Below are positions 57,201 through 64,000 of a stretch of DNA of 64,000 nucleotides, piece by piece (position 1 is the first letter of the stretch; each line of letters starts with the position of its first letter). The translations under genes and the position numbers were made by a program. The DNA lies in NCBI GenBank assembly GCA_946965045.2, contig OX337228.1, positions 2,604,001 through 2,668,000 of the forward strand. The letters run 5' to 3'. The notes beneath the pieces were generated by a model. The model made no database searches. It saw only the letters and a program-made list of their open reading frames with translations, and was not told the DNA's origin. The stretch is from Epithemia pelagica (taxonomy: Eukaryota > Bacillariophyta > Bacillariophyceae > Surirellales > Surirellaceae).

Positions 57201-59330
57201 GATTTGCTTCTCATCACGTCCCAGTACATCATTCTGATCGTCATCCAGGTTAACGCCCGACGAGTGGTCGTCTTCCTCCTCATCGTCATCGTCGTCCGGT
57301 GGTATGTCTTCGTTCGCATATTTTCCCGAAAAGGTATTCATTGAAGACCGACGATTTGATGTGTCTTGAACTCTTTCATCTTCGTCCTCCTCTACATGCT
57401 CCGGAATGACATCATCATCATCGTCGTCTTCGTCTTCATCATCATCGGAATCTTCTTCTGAGAACCTAGTTGAGTGTTCATCGCTATCTTCACCAAACGC
57501 GAATGTGTTACCTGACTCGTCTCCAAAACCAGGACCTGATGATGCACATGCTTCATTGGTTGCCTGTTGCGCTGATATTGATGCTCGTCGCGATTCACTG
57601 ACGGCTTCGCTATCGACAACCTTACTGAATTCATCCTCTGCTGTGCTTTCGAGCTTCTCCTTGACGGAGCTTTCATCCATCTTTTCCATAACTTCATCAT
57701 CAGACACGGGGCTTCCATCAATATCATCATTGCCGTGTGTAAATCCAAGTGCATTTTTCTCGGACACGCCGTCAGAATCTTCGAATTGTGGGGTTTGCTC
57801 ATCATTCCATTGTATCTGCTCATCTCCAGAGTCCACATCGTGATCATTCTCCGAACCGGCCTCCTCGTTGCTTACATCATGGCCTCCCCCCATATCTAAT
57901 GGCTCCGCACTGAACTGGTCAGGCTCCGGATCGGCTTCTGCAAGGGAATTCGAAGCGACGAGGTTGGTGTTGTCCTCAACCTCCGTTGGATCATCTTCTG
58001 ATGCAACTTGGTCGATGACAGGTTGTTCTTCAACTTCCTGGAGGTCCTCCGCTGCTTCTTGGCACAGTGGTTGCTCCTCGTCTGATGCGGTATCCAGCGT
58101 CTCGGGGGCAAGCTCTTCGATTGGTTCCTCGGAGTCTTCTGTGGATTGAAACATTGGGTCCTCTTCTCCAACCCTCTCCTGAAGATCTCTGACGTCTTCT
58201 TCTTCTTTGTCGTTCGTAACGTCATCGTCTTCGGAGGACTCCGATCCTGTCTCTCCGTCCTGTTTGAGGTTCTTTTTCTTCTTCTTTCGTGAAGCTGATT
58301 TCTCACCCTGTTGTTGTTTGTCCATCTCTATAGGCGAATCACGTGCACTACTCTCCATGTCCATTTCTTTTTTCACGGACTTTGGGGTTTTGCTCTTAAC
58401 ATCCGTTCGATCGTCTTGATCATCCTCCATGGACTTTGGTGACGTCTTGGACTTTGATTTCTCTGGTTTGGTCTTTTCAACAGGAGTGGCAGCCGTCTTT
58501 TCTGCCTTGGACTTGGAGGATGACGCCTTTTCGGCTTTGGGTGACTTCGAAGCGCTTTTGGGTTCGGCAGAAGAGGCCTTCTCCGATTTGGGTGAATTTT
58601 CATTTGTTTCTTTGTCGGTGGATTTGTGTTTGATGCTACTACTTTCGACTGCCGCCTTGTCTGGTTTGCGTTGTTCTGGGGATTTGGGTTCCACCGGTGT
58701 GTTGGCGGCAAAGGGATCTGAGCTGGGAAAAGGATCAGAGGACGACTTTTGCTTGTCTGGGCTTGGCTGCTTTTTGGACTTTTTGTTGTTGTTGGTGTCG
58801 GATGCCTTGTCAGATTTCGAGCCAGCAGCCTTTTGTGAATTGAAAAAGTCGGACAGAAAATCGCTCGCCTTATTCTGCCGCCAGCTATCCTCGGTTCTCG
58901 TGTCGTACGAGGCAACGGTGGCGTCGTCACCACCCGCAACACTATAGTCCGACTCATCAAACAGAGGACCCGCCACCGTACTAGCATCGTCATCACCACC
59001 ACCACCACCACCACCGGGTAAGTCCATGAGTTGATCATCGTCCTCGTCTCCATCCGAAGAATCATCGTCACTGCTGTCATCGTCCTGTTTGGCCTTTTTC
59101 TTCTTGGAAACGGGCTTCTTCTTTTTGGATGAAGTGGCCTTTTCCGATGAGTTCTCTGGGGAGGCTGTTGTCTCTGGTTCTGATTTGGAAGCAGCGGCCA
59201 ATCGAGGATCGGCGGCAGAGTCCAATGTATCGATTGCACCAAATCCACCCAAACCACCATCATCCACTTGTTGTTGCGATTCCTGCCCTTCCTCGTCGGC
59301 CGGTTTCGACGACCATGTGAACCATCCCAT
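51249..59330 (-). CDS. Giant disordered acidic protein with repeated Trp/Phe motifs
   Basis: 2,693 residues in one exon from the ATG at 59,330 (MGWFTWSSKP; the frame is open 15 codons upstream without an ATG). Composition is dominated by Ser, Asp, Glu and Lys, and I see no globular domain, signal peptide or membrane span. An aromatic motif of the form FSSWGFGG-x-KKE recurs at roughly residues 1113, 1208, 1291, 1378, 1466 and 1554, with weaker versions near 1587 (YFSGIFGG) and 1849 (FFSSLGLSG) and at the N-terminus. Poly-Lys/Ser blocks near 85-400 and 2250-2400 could be nuclear localisation signals. The pattern (aromatic stickers, charged spacers) suggests a scaffold or condensate-forming protein, an inference only. 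Confidence 0.8.
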   Translation of the reverse strand: MGWFTWSSKPADEEGQESQQQVDDGGLGGFGAIDTLDSAADPRLAAASKSEPETTASPENSSEKATSSKKKKPVSKKKKAKQDDDSSDDDSSDGDEDDDQLMDLPGGGGGGGDDDASTVAGPLFDESDYSVAGGDDATVASYDTRTEDSWRQNKASDFLSDFFNSQKAAGSKSDKASDTNNNKKSKKQPSPDKQKSSSDPFPSSDPFAANTPVEPKSPEQRKPDKAAVESSSIKHKSTDKETNENSPKSEKASSAEPKSASKSPKAEKASSSKSKAEKTAATPVEKTKPEKSKSKTSPKSMEDDQDDRTDVKSKTPKSVKKEMDMESSARDSPIEMDKQQQGEKSASRKKKKKNLKQDGETGSESSEDDDVTNDKEEEDVRDLQERVGEEDPMFQSTEDSEEPIEELAPETLDTASDEEQPLCQEAAEDLQEVEEQPVIDQVASEDDPTEVEDNTNLVASNSLAEADPEPDQFSAEPLDMGGGHDVSNEEAGSENDHDVDSGDEQIQWNDEQTPQFEDSDGVSEKNALGFTHGNDDIDGSPVSDDEVMEKMDESSVKEKLESTAEDEFSKVVDSEAVSESRRASISAQQATNEACASSGPGFGDESGNTFAFGEDSDEHSTRFSEEDSDDDEDEDDDDDDVIPEHVEEDEDERVQDTSNRRSSMNTFSGKYANEDIPPDDDDDEEEDDHSSGVNLDDDQNDVLGRDEKQIPDEDEGVTRPPYGTYSSESTSDIDIPVVPPHTEAENADNVQPETFGRESSFEQGNNDNDDVFQQAIEGNRRPRKSRVDSDLSDPDGPDTGSMFDYIRKQSTKQAAFENESGSSPDSIPSLPTRNASLQMSTVEGSDDEDDSDRGRQRKADIDTMPSKPSRRASVDHDVCEASPPEKSDTDGKEETVLWNGEEYENTSGDLPVESTVDNSEVALESTTTSGEANTVSARDDNGETNPDPSAKSAPTDDELSSGNVMMDDGYGDTESDALSNRDDDEYCGNPESEIVTDDTSVQSPEASHAVNSPDDKDVKQTKIAGESISIKRKDDIGESELNQNEKRDGSESNSDDSSNIDDAHLAVLTEMVAGSTTEHGENQRDTPANESTPPKESANSASDETSRGATNTNRFFSWGFGGIKKETKSEESEPAVHDETDVGEPANLVDGISAVQSSEDPSVLTEEDPAVSAAPEVGAGEASEETEAEETFDKTHPEKQENGTKTSIFSSWGFGASKKEDTPKEPLVVESKEATTQPGDDGESSPRADSESSSRADSGSSITQDKEVGSNSEADIDQSSSSVAKDDSHPSSFFSSWRLGGTKKEEETPGKGNEVEAEHASHPKGEDHSTDDCDGDASSAKNKSLSSEGQQEPKEQVAESVDMNTNADTDSAEDKNNGTTSYFSSWGFGGAKKEQIPKTEKDVESEHVPPPKGEDHTTDYCDGDASSAKNKSLSSEGQQEPKEQVVESVDMNTNADTDSAEDKNNGTTSYFSSWGFGGAKKEETPKTEKDVESEQVPPPKAQDHSADKCDIDTSAAENKSNDTEGHPEPKDNVTESVDSNADPDSAKDESKAAKSYFSSWGFGTHKAEDEKITSVHEDSTSLKQSTPGYFSGIFGGKTEGGSEVTDKASVEESEETIESKHVKDDKGEKRASSESIQSTEDKEGAIEDSSKDEVEGTNVDVTKKPEKPAGVDQDHRKSEKSHKETKSVKEKSKTDSQKKTESPKKTARQKDLGTKNEKQKGRKGKTPKDVPDIKTMEDESEAEIRSNKGKSEEGMSQTSVDLSSDKDTTPLASVTNKETDEGSDSSDDDSSSSDSDSDSDSDSEGEDGKPYKLVVKEAPLLRLENVTSITRSQIPVDKMQKQNTGGTWGSFFSSLGLSGDAKKKPSSFGLGGETPKPPSSSGTTTNDDNAKPGVGTDGASGAVGKTASSIAKDTLLANMKRPPASETKQVGGSALAKTGAVSTAPKVGAPSAASTGEKAMAATKPINSAAQPNGAAPTPSKQIGQLSGETMELLARLAAELPPDNPPTQPSATTSFQPRSFQKPAPQIPSKDDKKKMKKEKKGKKGKDQGGLLGAHFKKSNVRKVSRHGDEVSVGTTNLKKKTGADQQHVALDTSREVNDEPAPEKGFRPWEKDFKKRRPAPMPKAEKGVNAAIVEEDSENEEEEENDVAAEPVKHGSDNDLEPFDQPKELEDGPEDSKDDDGDFDEDESRDALTSLSALERALMKDEPDEENFDDVWDTLSADVSTAIEVERKQRENFRRKKDRKSTKKTKKRDDDDDDKENQYFRLFESKAKSSKKKGKKEDDKISSDFLAKIREVFEEDSDAEENPAGTEAFEVCFGDMLGDEESDNDGDGFGSSEDKSISSSSKRSSKSKMTKASRYSTRNKSSSKKIRSSKRPKLNPAEILETEMRRQQRVKTMSVSSLKQEMSDRRGTSTTLLKKEFEESKRQRKEAASSGWSSWSDNEPIPKESQTKRNMDRSQRSNSFHQTNSKSGLGNSSHRDKQVDRWKTEHTDATSDLDDLKTTQQDAYGGGGGSGLFGSQGLSAMDTSEIGVEDTSSGLFASDSQSFMATQESPLGSLGPGAPPMGSLVSSNLPSIGNTAVSKGSSHSSSDREQSMPMFGMSTIAEDHDDDENERGLLSTEFSGEFSGDDDTVNTAARKSSRRFGLKAPKIGLGMKRFIPKRNSNSLHGSQHNGGGLSSGGDSDDNESLLG
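54832..55359. repeat. Two tandem 264-bp units within the giant gene
   Basis: Units 54,832-55,095 and 55,096-55,359 are nearly identical in DNA. Each encodes 88 residues containing one FSSWGFGGAKKE motif plus a conserved acidic spacer (GDASSAKNKSLSSEGQQEPK). More degenerate units lie on either side. The near-identity at DNA level shows recent expansion inside the gene. Confidence 0.9.
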
Positions 59331-59593
59331 CCTGGATATTTGTTTGCTTGGTTCGAGGACCAGGAGAGAGAGCAACTAATAAGAAGCAATGTCTCTCTCG
59401 GGTATAGAAGAAGGGATGGGGGTTTGGGTTTGCGTTTCTGTTGTTCAGTTTTTCTCAAATGCCTTGGGTCTTCGTTTCCAGTCAAAAACACCCCCAAAGC
59501 CATGTCAATCGCACTTGATCGTTATGGGACGAATGAGGCGGAACACCCCATCTTTCAATTATGATTTCGTATTATAGTTCACTAGTAAGTTTG

Positions 59594-60052
59594 ATGTTGT
59601 CTCAGGCGATGGAGATTGTTCGTTGCAGCGACGAATGCCGTTCTGCACTTACGCCCGAATGTCCCTACCAGATCCCGTGGGATGACCCTGTTTTGAAAAA
59701 AGTTTTGGAAGATGGCGCGTTCCAAGTCCAAAAGGGTTAAGCGTATTTTACTTCATTCGCTATTCAAGACCCTTTATCCAAAAAGAGGGTTGACAAATTA
59801 GGTTAGAGAAGCAATTGTTGATCCCAGAAGCCCCGGGACCCGGGATCGTAGATTCTCATCATCGTCTACTGGAATAACGACGATGGGATAGCTACAACAG
59901 ACAACTTGTAAAGATTTTATTCTTTCGAGTCAGGATCTACATCGTTTGCCGACGAGAATTCGTATTGTTTGGAACTGTTTCTCGATTACGGAATTCATCC
60001 ATCGGTTCAATTGCAAGAACACTTTGTCCAGTTGCTCACTCTAGCCCCCTGA
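59594..60052 (+). CDS. Candidate small two-exon gene
   Basis: Exon 1 (59,594-59,735) starts MLSQAMEIVRCSDECRSALT and stops in the unspliced frame after 48 codons. A GTTAAG donor at 59,736 and the acceptor TTTCGAGTCAG at 59,933 remove 198 bp and join to SFADENSYCLELFLDYGIHP, ending at 60,052, 86 residues in all. Both exon peptides look protein-like (PYQIPWDDPVLKKVLEDG), and the joined frame is consistent. I know no homologue. It could also be the remnant of a longer gene. It is divergent from the giant gene (ATG 59,330). Confidence 0.35.
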
Positions 60053-60213
60053 GTCCTCATGTCGGCTACATGTCTCTCTATCACTGGAGTTTTATTTTGG
60101 AAGGTAGCTCTGATGAATCTCATCCATAGCTACCCCTCCCGCAGTTATCGGCGGTTTGTAGCGCTAGCCATTCCTCTAGTAGTGTATTAGAGGGAGGGAT
60201 CGCTCGTTTGGTT

Positions 60214-60411
60214 CTATTCTATGGGAAAGTCTTTGGAGCAAAGAGCAACTGACTCTGCGACGGCTGCATCTTCTTCTTGATGTGTGTGTACAGGTGACGA
60301 GTGTGGTTTGCCATGTTCGTACAATATCAATGGGCCTTCCCCAGGCCATGTAATGACGGAACGCATGCGCGCCGAACCATTCTCGACCGCAAAAGATCTG
60401 ACTTGGGTCAA
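60214..60411 (-). other. In-frame open extension beyond the GNAT stop codon
   Basis: Directly after the TGA of the acetyltransferase, the same frame stays open for 65 more codons with protein-like sequence (FAVENGSARMRSVITWPGEG) before a TAG. This may be read-through, or an exon joined by an unseen intron, or chance. Confidence 0.3.
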
Positions 60412-61173
60412 TCAATCGCTCGCTCTATCGTGGTCATCGTGCCTCGAGATGTATTTGCGATAGGTCCAAAACCTGGCATCCGTGGCGAGGCAAATATCAC
60501 TATCACCACTTGCACCCGGAACCAGCACGGTCCCGGCTTTGAGAATCCCCTCCTCCGCGCCGCCGCCCTCTGGTTGTGGTTCTGATGAAATGGGTTGGAA
60601 TCCTCGCGACACTGTAAACCACTGACGGACTCGTTCCTTATGGTCGTGTCTCCATTGCGTGGGCGCCAACACTTCGAGCTCCAACTCGACTACTTCTTCC
60701 ATGGAAGTAGTAGACTTCGAGGAACCAGTCGCTGGTTCTTCGGCCAAGGTCCTCTTGACAAAATCTTCCACCGCATCCATTAATGTTCGGGCCAATCCTT
60801 GTCCTTGATACTCGGGATGCACCGCCAAACATCCGACATGGATCGTCCGGTAGGCGTCGTTCCGAGGTGCGGCATCCTGTGGTTGCTCCGTTTCGACGCG
60901 GACACACCCATAGCAGCCGAGCTTCTCTCCCGGCTTGTGGTGGTTGCCATTCACCACGACGACCAGTAACTGCCCGTGTTCGAGCCATTCCGTCACTTGA
61001 GAGACGGACGCACGTTGAATGGGTGGTTTCAGAATGCCATGTTCCCCCATGGCATAGGCCGGATTAATCACCTCATGGGTCAATTGCCGGGCATCCAGTG
61101 TTTTGGTGGACCCCCATTGGACTTGAAAGTCCAGCAACGACAACGAGTCGTTGGGGATGCGACGAGAAGCCAT
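60412..61173 (-). CDS. GNAT-family N-acetyltransferase
   Basis: 253 residues from the ATG at 61,173 (MASRRIPNDSL). The frame is open above it, but the first codon there is GTG. The acetyl-CoA-binding motif A is clear: IHVGCLAVHPEYQGQGLARTL, with the Q-G-Q-G-L-A loop, preceded by a beta strand (CYGCVRV) and followed by a helix (LMDAVEDFVKR). The C-terminal beta strands include EVVELELEVLAP and GFQPI. It transfers acetyl from acetyl-CoA to an unknown amine. No targeting signal is obvious. The frame remains open for 65 codons after the TGA stop. Confidence 0.82.
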   Translation of the reverse strand: MASRRIPNDSLSLLDFQVQWGSTKTLDARQLTHEVINPAYAMGEHGILKPPIQRASVSQVTEWLEHGQLLVVVVNGNHHKPGEKLGCYGCVRVETEQPQDAAPRNDAYRTIHVGCLAVHPEYQGQGLARTLMDAVEDFVKRTLAEEPATGSSKSTTSMEEVVELELEVLAPTQWRHDHKERVRQWFTVSRGFQPISSEPQPEGGGAEEGILKAGTVLVPGASGDSDICLATDARFWTYRKYISRHDDHDRASD

Positions 61174-62470
61174 TTTGTGGACAAAACGAATGGATCTGTT
61201 CGCCACAACCGATGATCCAATCGCAGTTAGAATACTCTCGCTCCGTTGCTATATATTCGTACGAAAAGAGGGGATCTGGTATGGCATCCGACCATCCGCT
61301 ATGCGTGCTCCCTGCAGCAAAGGGGCTATAGAGAGATGAGATAAAGGGAGCAGGCACGGGAGCACTCTTGCTTGTTGTTGTGTGGCTAGGTGGTGATGCA
61401 ATGAGATTGAGATGCATACTCATCTAGGCGTAGTGTATCGAGCGCAAGACGAACCGTGGCATTCTCCTCGTGTCGTGTGATGGTTCACGATTCATGCGAC
61501 AGTGCTACTGTATCAATTCTCGAGAAACGGTCTTGCTCGTGTTTGTGGTGTCGGGCGTTGATGTATGCCTCTCTTCTTGTAGGATTCGTAACTAGACCAA
61601 CGAACAACCACTCTTGACTCCTGTGCGGTGCTCATTGGAGGTTGGAGGGCGCGGTCGCCACCGTCTCATTCTGTGGGAGTCTGAGAATGTGGGCTTAGGG
61701 ATCTTCGGCTGGCGCGCTCACGGGTCGGACTCTGGCGATTCACTCTCGATCTGTCACGAAGTGATTGGATTAATATTAGGGTTTAAGTATTGGACATACT
61801 GAAAAGATAGAGAGTGGATGGTTCGTTCCGATTGCAAGATTGGCCTGTATTCTAGAGTCAAACGGAAGGAGAATTCCCCTCCATCGCTAAGTTCTTCTGT
61901 TGAGATTGATTCGTTTGATGATCATGTACACAATAGTTGATGGGTTCTATTCTGGTGTATATGTTTTGCGAGAGCGTTTGATTCCGAATGACACGCAAGA
62001 AAGCAAACTAACTAAACAAACCAATCGGTGATAGACAAGAGTGTTTGCTACCAAAATTCGTTTCGCAGCATAGCACAAAGTCGATTCCTGTTGTTGACGC
62101 TGTGGAAACCTTTGAGAGCCGATTCTCGCGTTGCTCCAGAAAGACAAGTGGTCCATTTGGAACCCACGCCTCCTGGTAGTCGTTGTTTGAGGTACGTTCG
62201 TTGGACTGTGCGTTGGGGTTGTCTAGAGTGTTGCCGTCGACCCTTGCGTGATGGACTGTGGAATGACAACACGTCTCATTTTTTTGTCACGACACAATTC
62301 CGGTGGTTTGCTTTTCAGTCTTGATCTCTACAGGAAGGCTCCAGCACTCGATTCACAGAGTTTCCAGTTGGATCCTTCTCCTCGTGTGTGTATATATTGT
62401 TGTTGTTTGATTGAATCTCTGGCAACCTCTGGTTTCTCAGTCTCGAGACGACAAGTCTTTCCCCAACACA
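61174..62470. other. 1.3-kb intergenic region
   Basis: The region is divergent between the acetyltransferase and the ankyrin gene. Short open frames at 61,614-61,802 and 62,028-62,324 have no recognisable features. No repeats of note are seen. It contains the two promoters. Confidence 0.5.
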
Positions 62471-64000
62471 ATGCGCATTTTCTTTACCGATGCCTTGGGC
62501 AATCCCATTTTTGGGTTTCGTCGTCGCCACCATCATCATCATTCGCAACCCCTCACCGCTACAACGTACCGGTCCTCCATTCTCATCTCTCCCCATCAAC
62601 ACCATGCACACCAAAAGCAGCAGCAACAACAACAAGCGGCTCGCTATTACACGGATGCACCGACGCGAACCACCTTGTGTTATTATATTTTGAATCGCAA
62701 TTGGGATTGGGTCGTACGGCGAAGTCGGACGCATCCTCAGGAAGTCTTTTACTACGATGGTCGTACCGGGGATACACCCTTGCATGCCGCCTGTCGACTC
62801 AATCCACCACCGCACGTGGTACGAGCCTTGCTGTCCGTCTCCTCCCGGGCCACTGCCCACGAATTGGTCTACAACAAGGACGGATGGACCGCCTTGCATG
62901 TCGCTGCCTCCAACCATTGTTCGCGTGCCGTTTTGGAAGTCTTGGTGGAACATGCCCCCGACGCGGTCTGTCAATTGACTCGCAAAACGAAACGAGCTCC
63001 CATTCATTGTGCCACGGCATCCTTTCGAGGATTGGATCGAGAGGCCTTTTTCTATTTACTCAATATCAGTTTGACACGGACACTGGTACAACCACAACCC
63101 GACGACGACGACGAAGAAGAAGAGGAGACGGACCATGAAAAGGCGAGTAGTAGTGACAACCTGGATGACACGGAAGTCAGTGAGGATCCGCAAACACTCC
63201 TGGAGGAGTTGGATCATTATCATGGCAGCAAAAAGCGTCCATCCACCACGGGGAGTACGAGTAGTAGTGCTGCTAGTGGTGGAACCAATCTGCTCTGTCT
63301 CAAAGATGGTACCGGTCAAACACCCTTGGCACTCTTGTTCAAAAAGTATCGGGAACGCGTGAGACATGTGTGTCAACAAATGGATCAACTCCATTTGAGT
63401 CGAAACGATGCCTTGGAGTTGGTCCAAACCGAATTGGGAAATCTCTGGCACAAGGCACGAAGTCTCGTAGAACGACTGAGTGCGGTCTTGTCCTCTTCGG
63501 AAAACAAGGCGGCACGAACCATGGCCAATGAAGCAGCTGCCCATGTCGACAGCGAAGACGAGAATTTCAGTGGCACCACAACGCCTCTTTATCATTCGAC
63601 GAATCCGCGTAGCATCCTCAACCATTCTCATCATCATTCCCATCATCACAACAACCACACTAACCACCATCACCCAAACAGTCGCCGCTTGTCGCACCGT
63701 CGCTTATCGGCAATTTTAAAGTTTCGCAGTCGTTCCTCCTTGCAAGGACGACGATTTCGTTTGGTCCATGCATCTGTGGGATTGATTCGATTTGGGTGTC
63801 CCCCCGAAATGATACGTTTGGCCGTAAGCTTGTATCCTCATCAAGTTTCCGAAGTGGACGAAGATGGCAATCTTCCCTTGCACATTGCGGCCATGGCCTT
63901 TCACGAACAAGCCGTGGCTACGGCCCAAGCCGAAGAACTGGCTGCCCTGCTATCATTGGAGGAAGATGCCAGTAGTTTGCAGACCCTCAACAGTCACAAC
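62471..64000 (+). CDS. Ankyrin-repeat protein, 3' part outside the window
   Basis: The frame is open for 510 codons from ATGCGCATTTTC to the window edge, so the gene is truncated only by the window. It starts MRIFFTDALGNPIFGF, then His- and Gln-rich stretches. Ankyrin units follow at about residues 95-205: GDTPLHAACRLNPPPHVVRAL, DGWTALHVAASNH, then RAPIHCATASFRG, and later DGTGQTPLALLFKKY (~280) and DGNLPLHIAAMAF (~470). A His/Asn/Ser linker separates the last two. Such proteins mediate protein contacts. Similar ankyrin proteins are numerous in diatoms. Other plus-strand open frames here are shadows. Confidence 0.85.
   Translation, partial: MRIFFTDALGNPIFGFRRRHHHHHSQPLTATTYRSSILISPHQHHAHQKQQQQQQAARYYTDAPTRTTLCYYILNRNWDWVVRRSRTHPQEVFYYDGRTGDTPLHAACRLNPPPHVVRALLSVSSRATAHELVYNKDGWTALHVAASNHCSRAVLEVLVEHAPDAVCQLTRKTKRAPIHCATASFRGLDREAFFYLLNISLTRTLVQPQPDDDDEEEEETDHEKASSSDNLDDTEVSEDPQTLLEELDHYHGSKKRPSTTGSTSSSAASGGTNLLCLKDGTGQTPLALLFKKYRERVRHVCQQMDQLHLSRNDALELVQTELGNLWHKARSLVERLSAVLSSSENKAARTMANEAAAHVDSEDENFSGTTTPLYHSTNPRSILNHSHHHSHHHNNHTNHHHPNSRRLSHRRLSAILKFRSRSSLQGRRFRLVHASVGLIRFGCPPEMIRLAVSLYPHQVSEVDEDGNLPLHIAAMAFHEQAVATAQAEELAALLSLEEDASSLQTLNSHN

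Noticed and set aside
58373-59503. 376-codon minus-strand frame
   Set aside because: Shifted-frame shadow of the giant gene; Arg/Pro-rich composition is a by-product of Ser/Asp/Lys codons.
62248-63138. 296-codon plus-strand frame
   Set aside because: Begins with GTG and is a frame shadow of the ankyrin-repeat gene.
1-64000. tRNA, rRNA, snRNA genes
   Set aside because: No cloverleaf with convincing A and B boxes or recognisable RNA motif was seen by eye; a tRNAscan/Infernal run would be decisive.

Overview
The window is nuclear DNA of a photosynthetic stramenopile, most likely a diatom. The evidence is one protein with a signal peptide ending in a diatom-type ASAFLA plastid-entry motif (39,479-40,807), short GT-AG introns of about 73-96 bp, compact intron-poor genes, very long acidic or Ser-rich proteins, and a typical eukaryotic gene set (CDC5, YTM1/WDR12, PUM3/Puf6, a Trf4-like nucleotidyltransferase, mitochondrial Lon). 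I cannot name the species.

Positions 1-17,897 are a dense transposon cluster. From left to right: (i) a tyrosine-recombinase (DIRS/PAT/Ngaro-like) retrotransposon on the minus strand, bounded by ~180-bp direct repeats, with gag, RT, RNase H and tyrosine recombinase regions and several frame interruptions; (ii) a foldback-type element (7,867-10,541) whose long, almost identical inverted arms carry an 8-bp minisatellite, itself interrupted by an 862-bp hAT derivative with a perfect 8-bp target duplication; (iii) a mariner element of plant type (10,575-12,504) with an intact transposase and a TA duplication; (iv) a 5.35-kb hAT-type element (12,537-17,889) with a perfect 8-bp duplication (AACCAGAT). 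It has arrays of palindromic ~40-bp repeats at both ends and two convergent genes. One encodes a BED-finger/hAT-dimerisation protein with no recognisable catalytic core. The other encodes an endonuclease III-like HhH-GPD DNA glycosylase. This last element is the most unusual thing in the window: a transposon that appears to carry its own base-excision (possibly demethylating) enzyme.

Positions 17,995-64,000 are gene-dense and ordinary in organisation: a secretory/plastid zinc-ribbon membrane protein, CDC5, a small acidic protein, a Trf4-type poly(A)/uridylyl transferase (one intron), an unrecognised two-exon gene, YTM1/WDR12, PUM3, a mitochondrial PPR-like protein, a plastid NFU scaffold with an extra N-terminal domain, mitochondrial Lon (one intron), an SOS1-like Na+/H+ exchanger (one intron and one frame break), TilS, a 2,693-residue disordered acidic protein with repeated Trp/Phe motifs, a small spliced candidate gene, a GNAT acetyltransferase, and an ankyrin-repeat gene that runs off the right edge.

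Several genes share functions: YTM1 and PUM3 (60S ribosome assembly) are neighbours, CDC5 and the Trf4-like enzyme act on RNA, and NFU, Lon and TilS serve organelles. Intergenic stretches of 1-2 kb lie at about 21.3-23.3, 44.2-46.0 and 61.2-62.5 kb. I saw no tRNA, rRNA or CRISPR.
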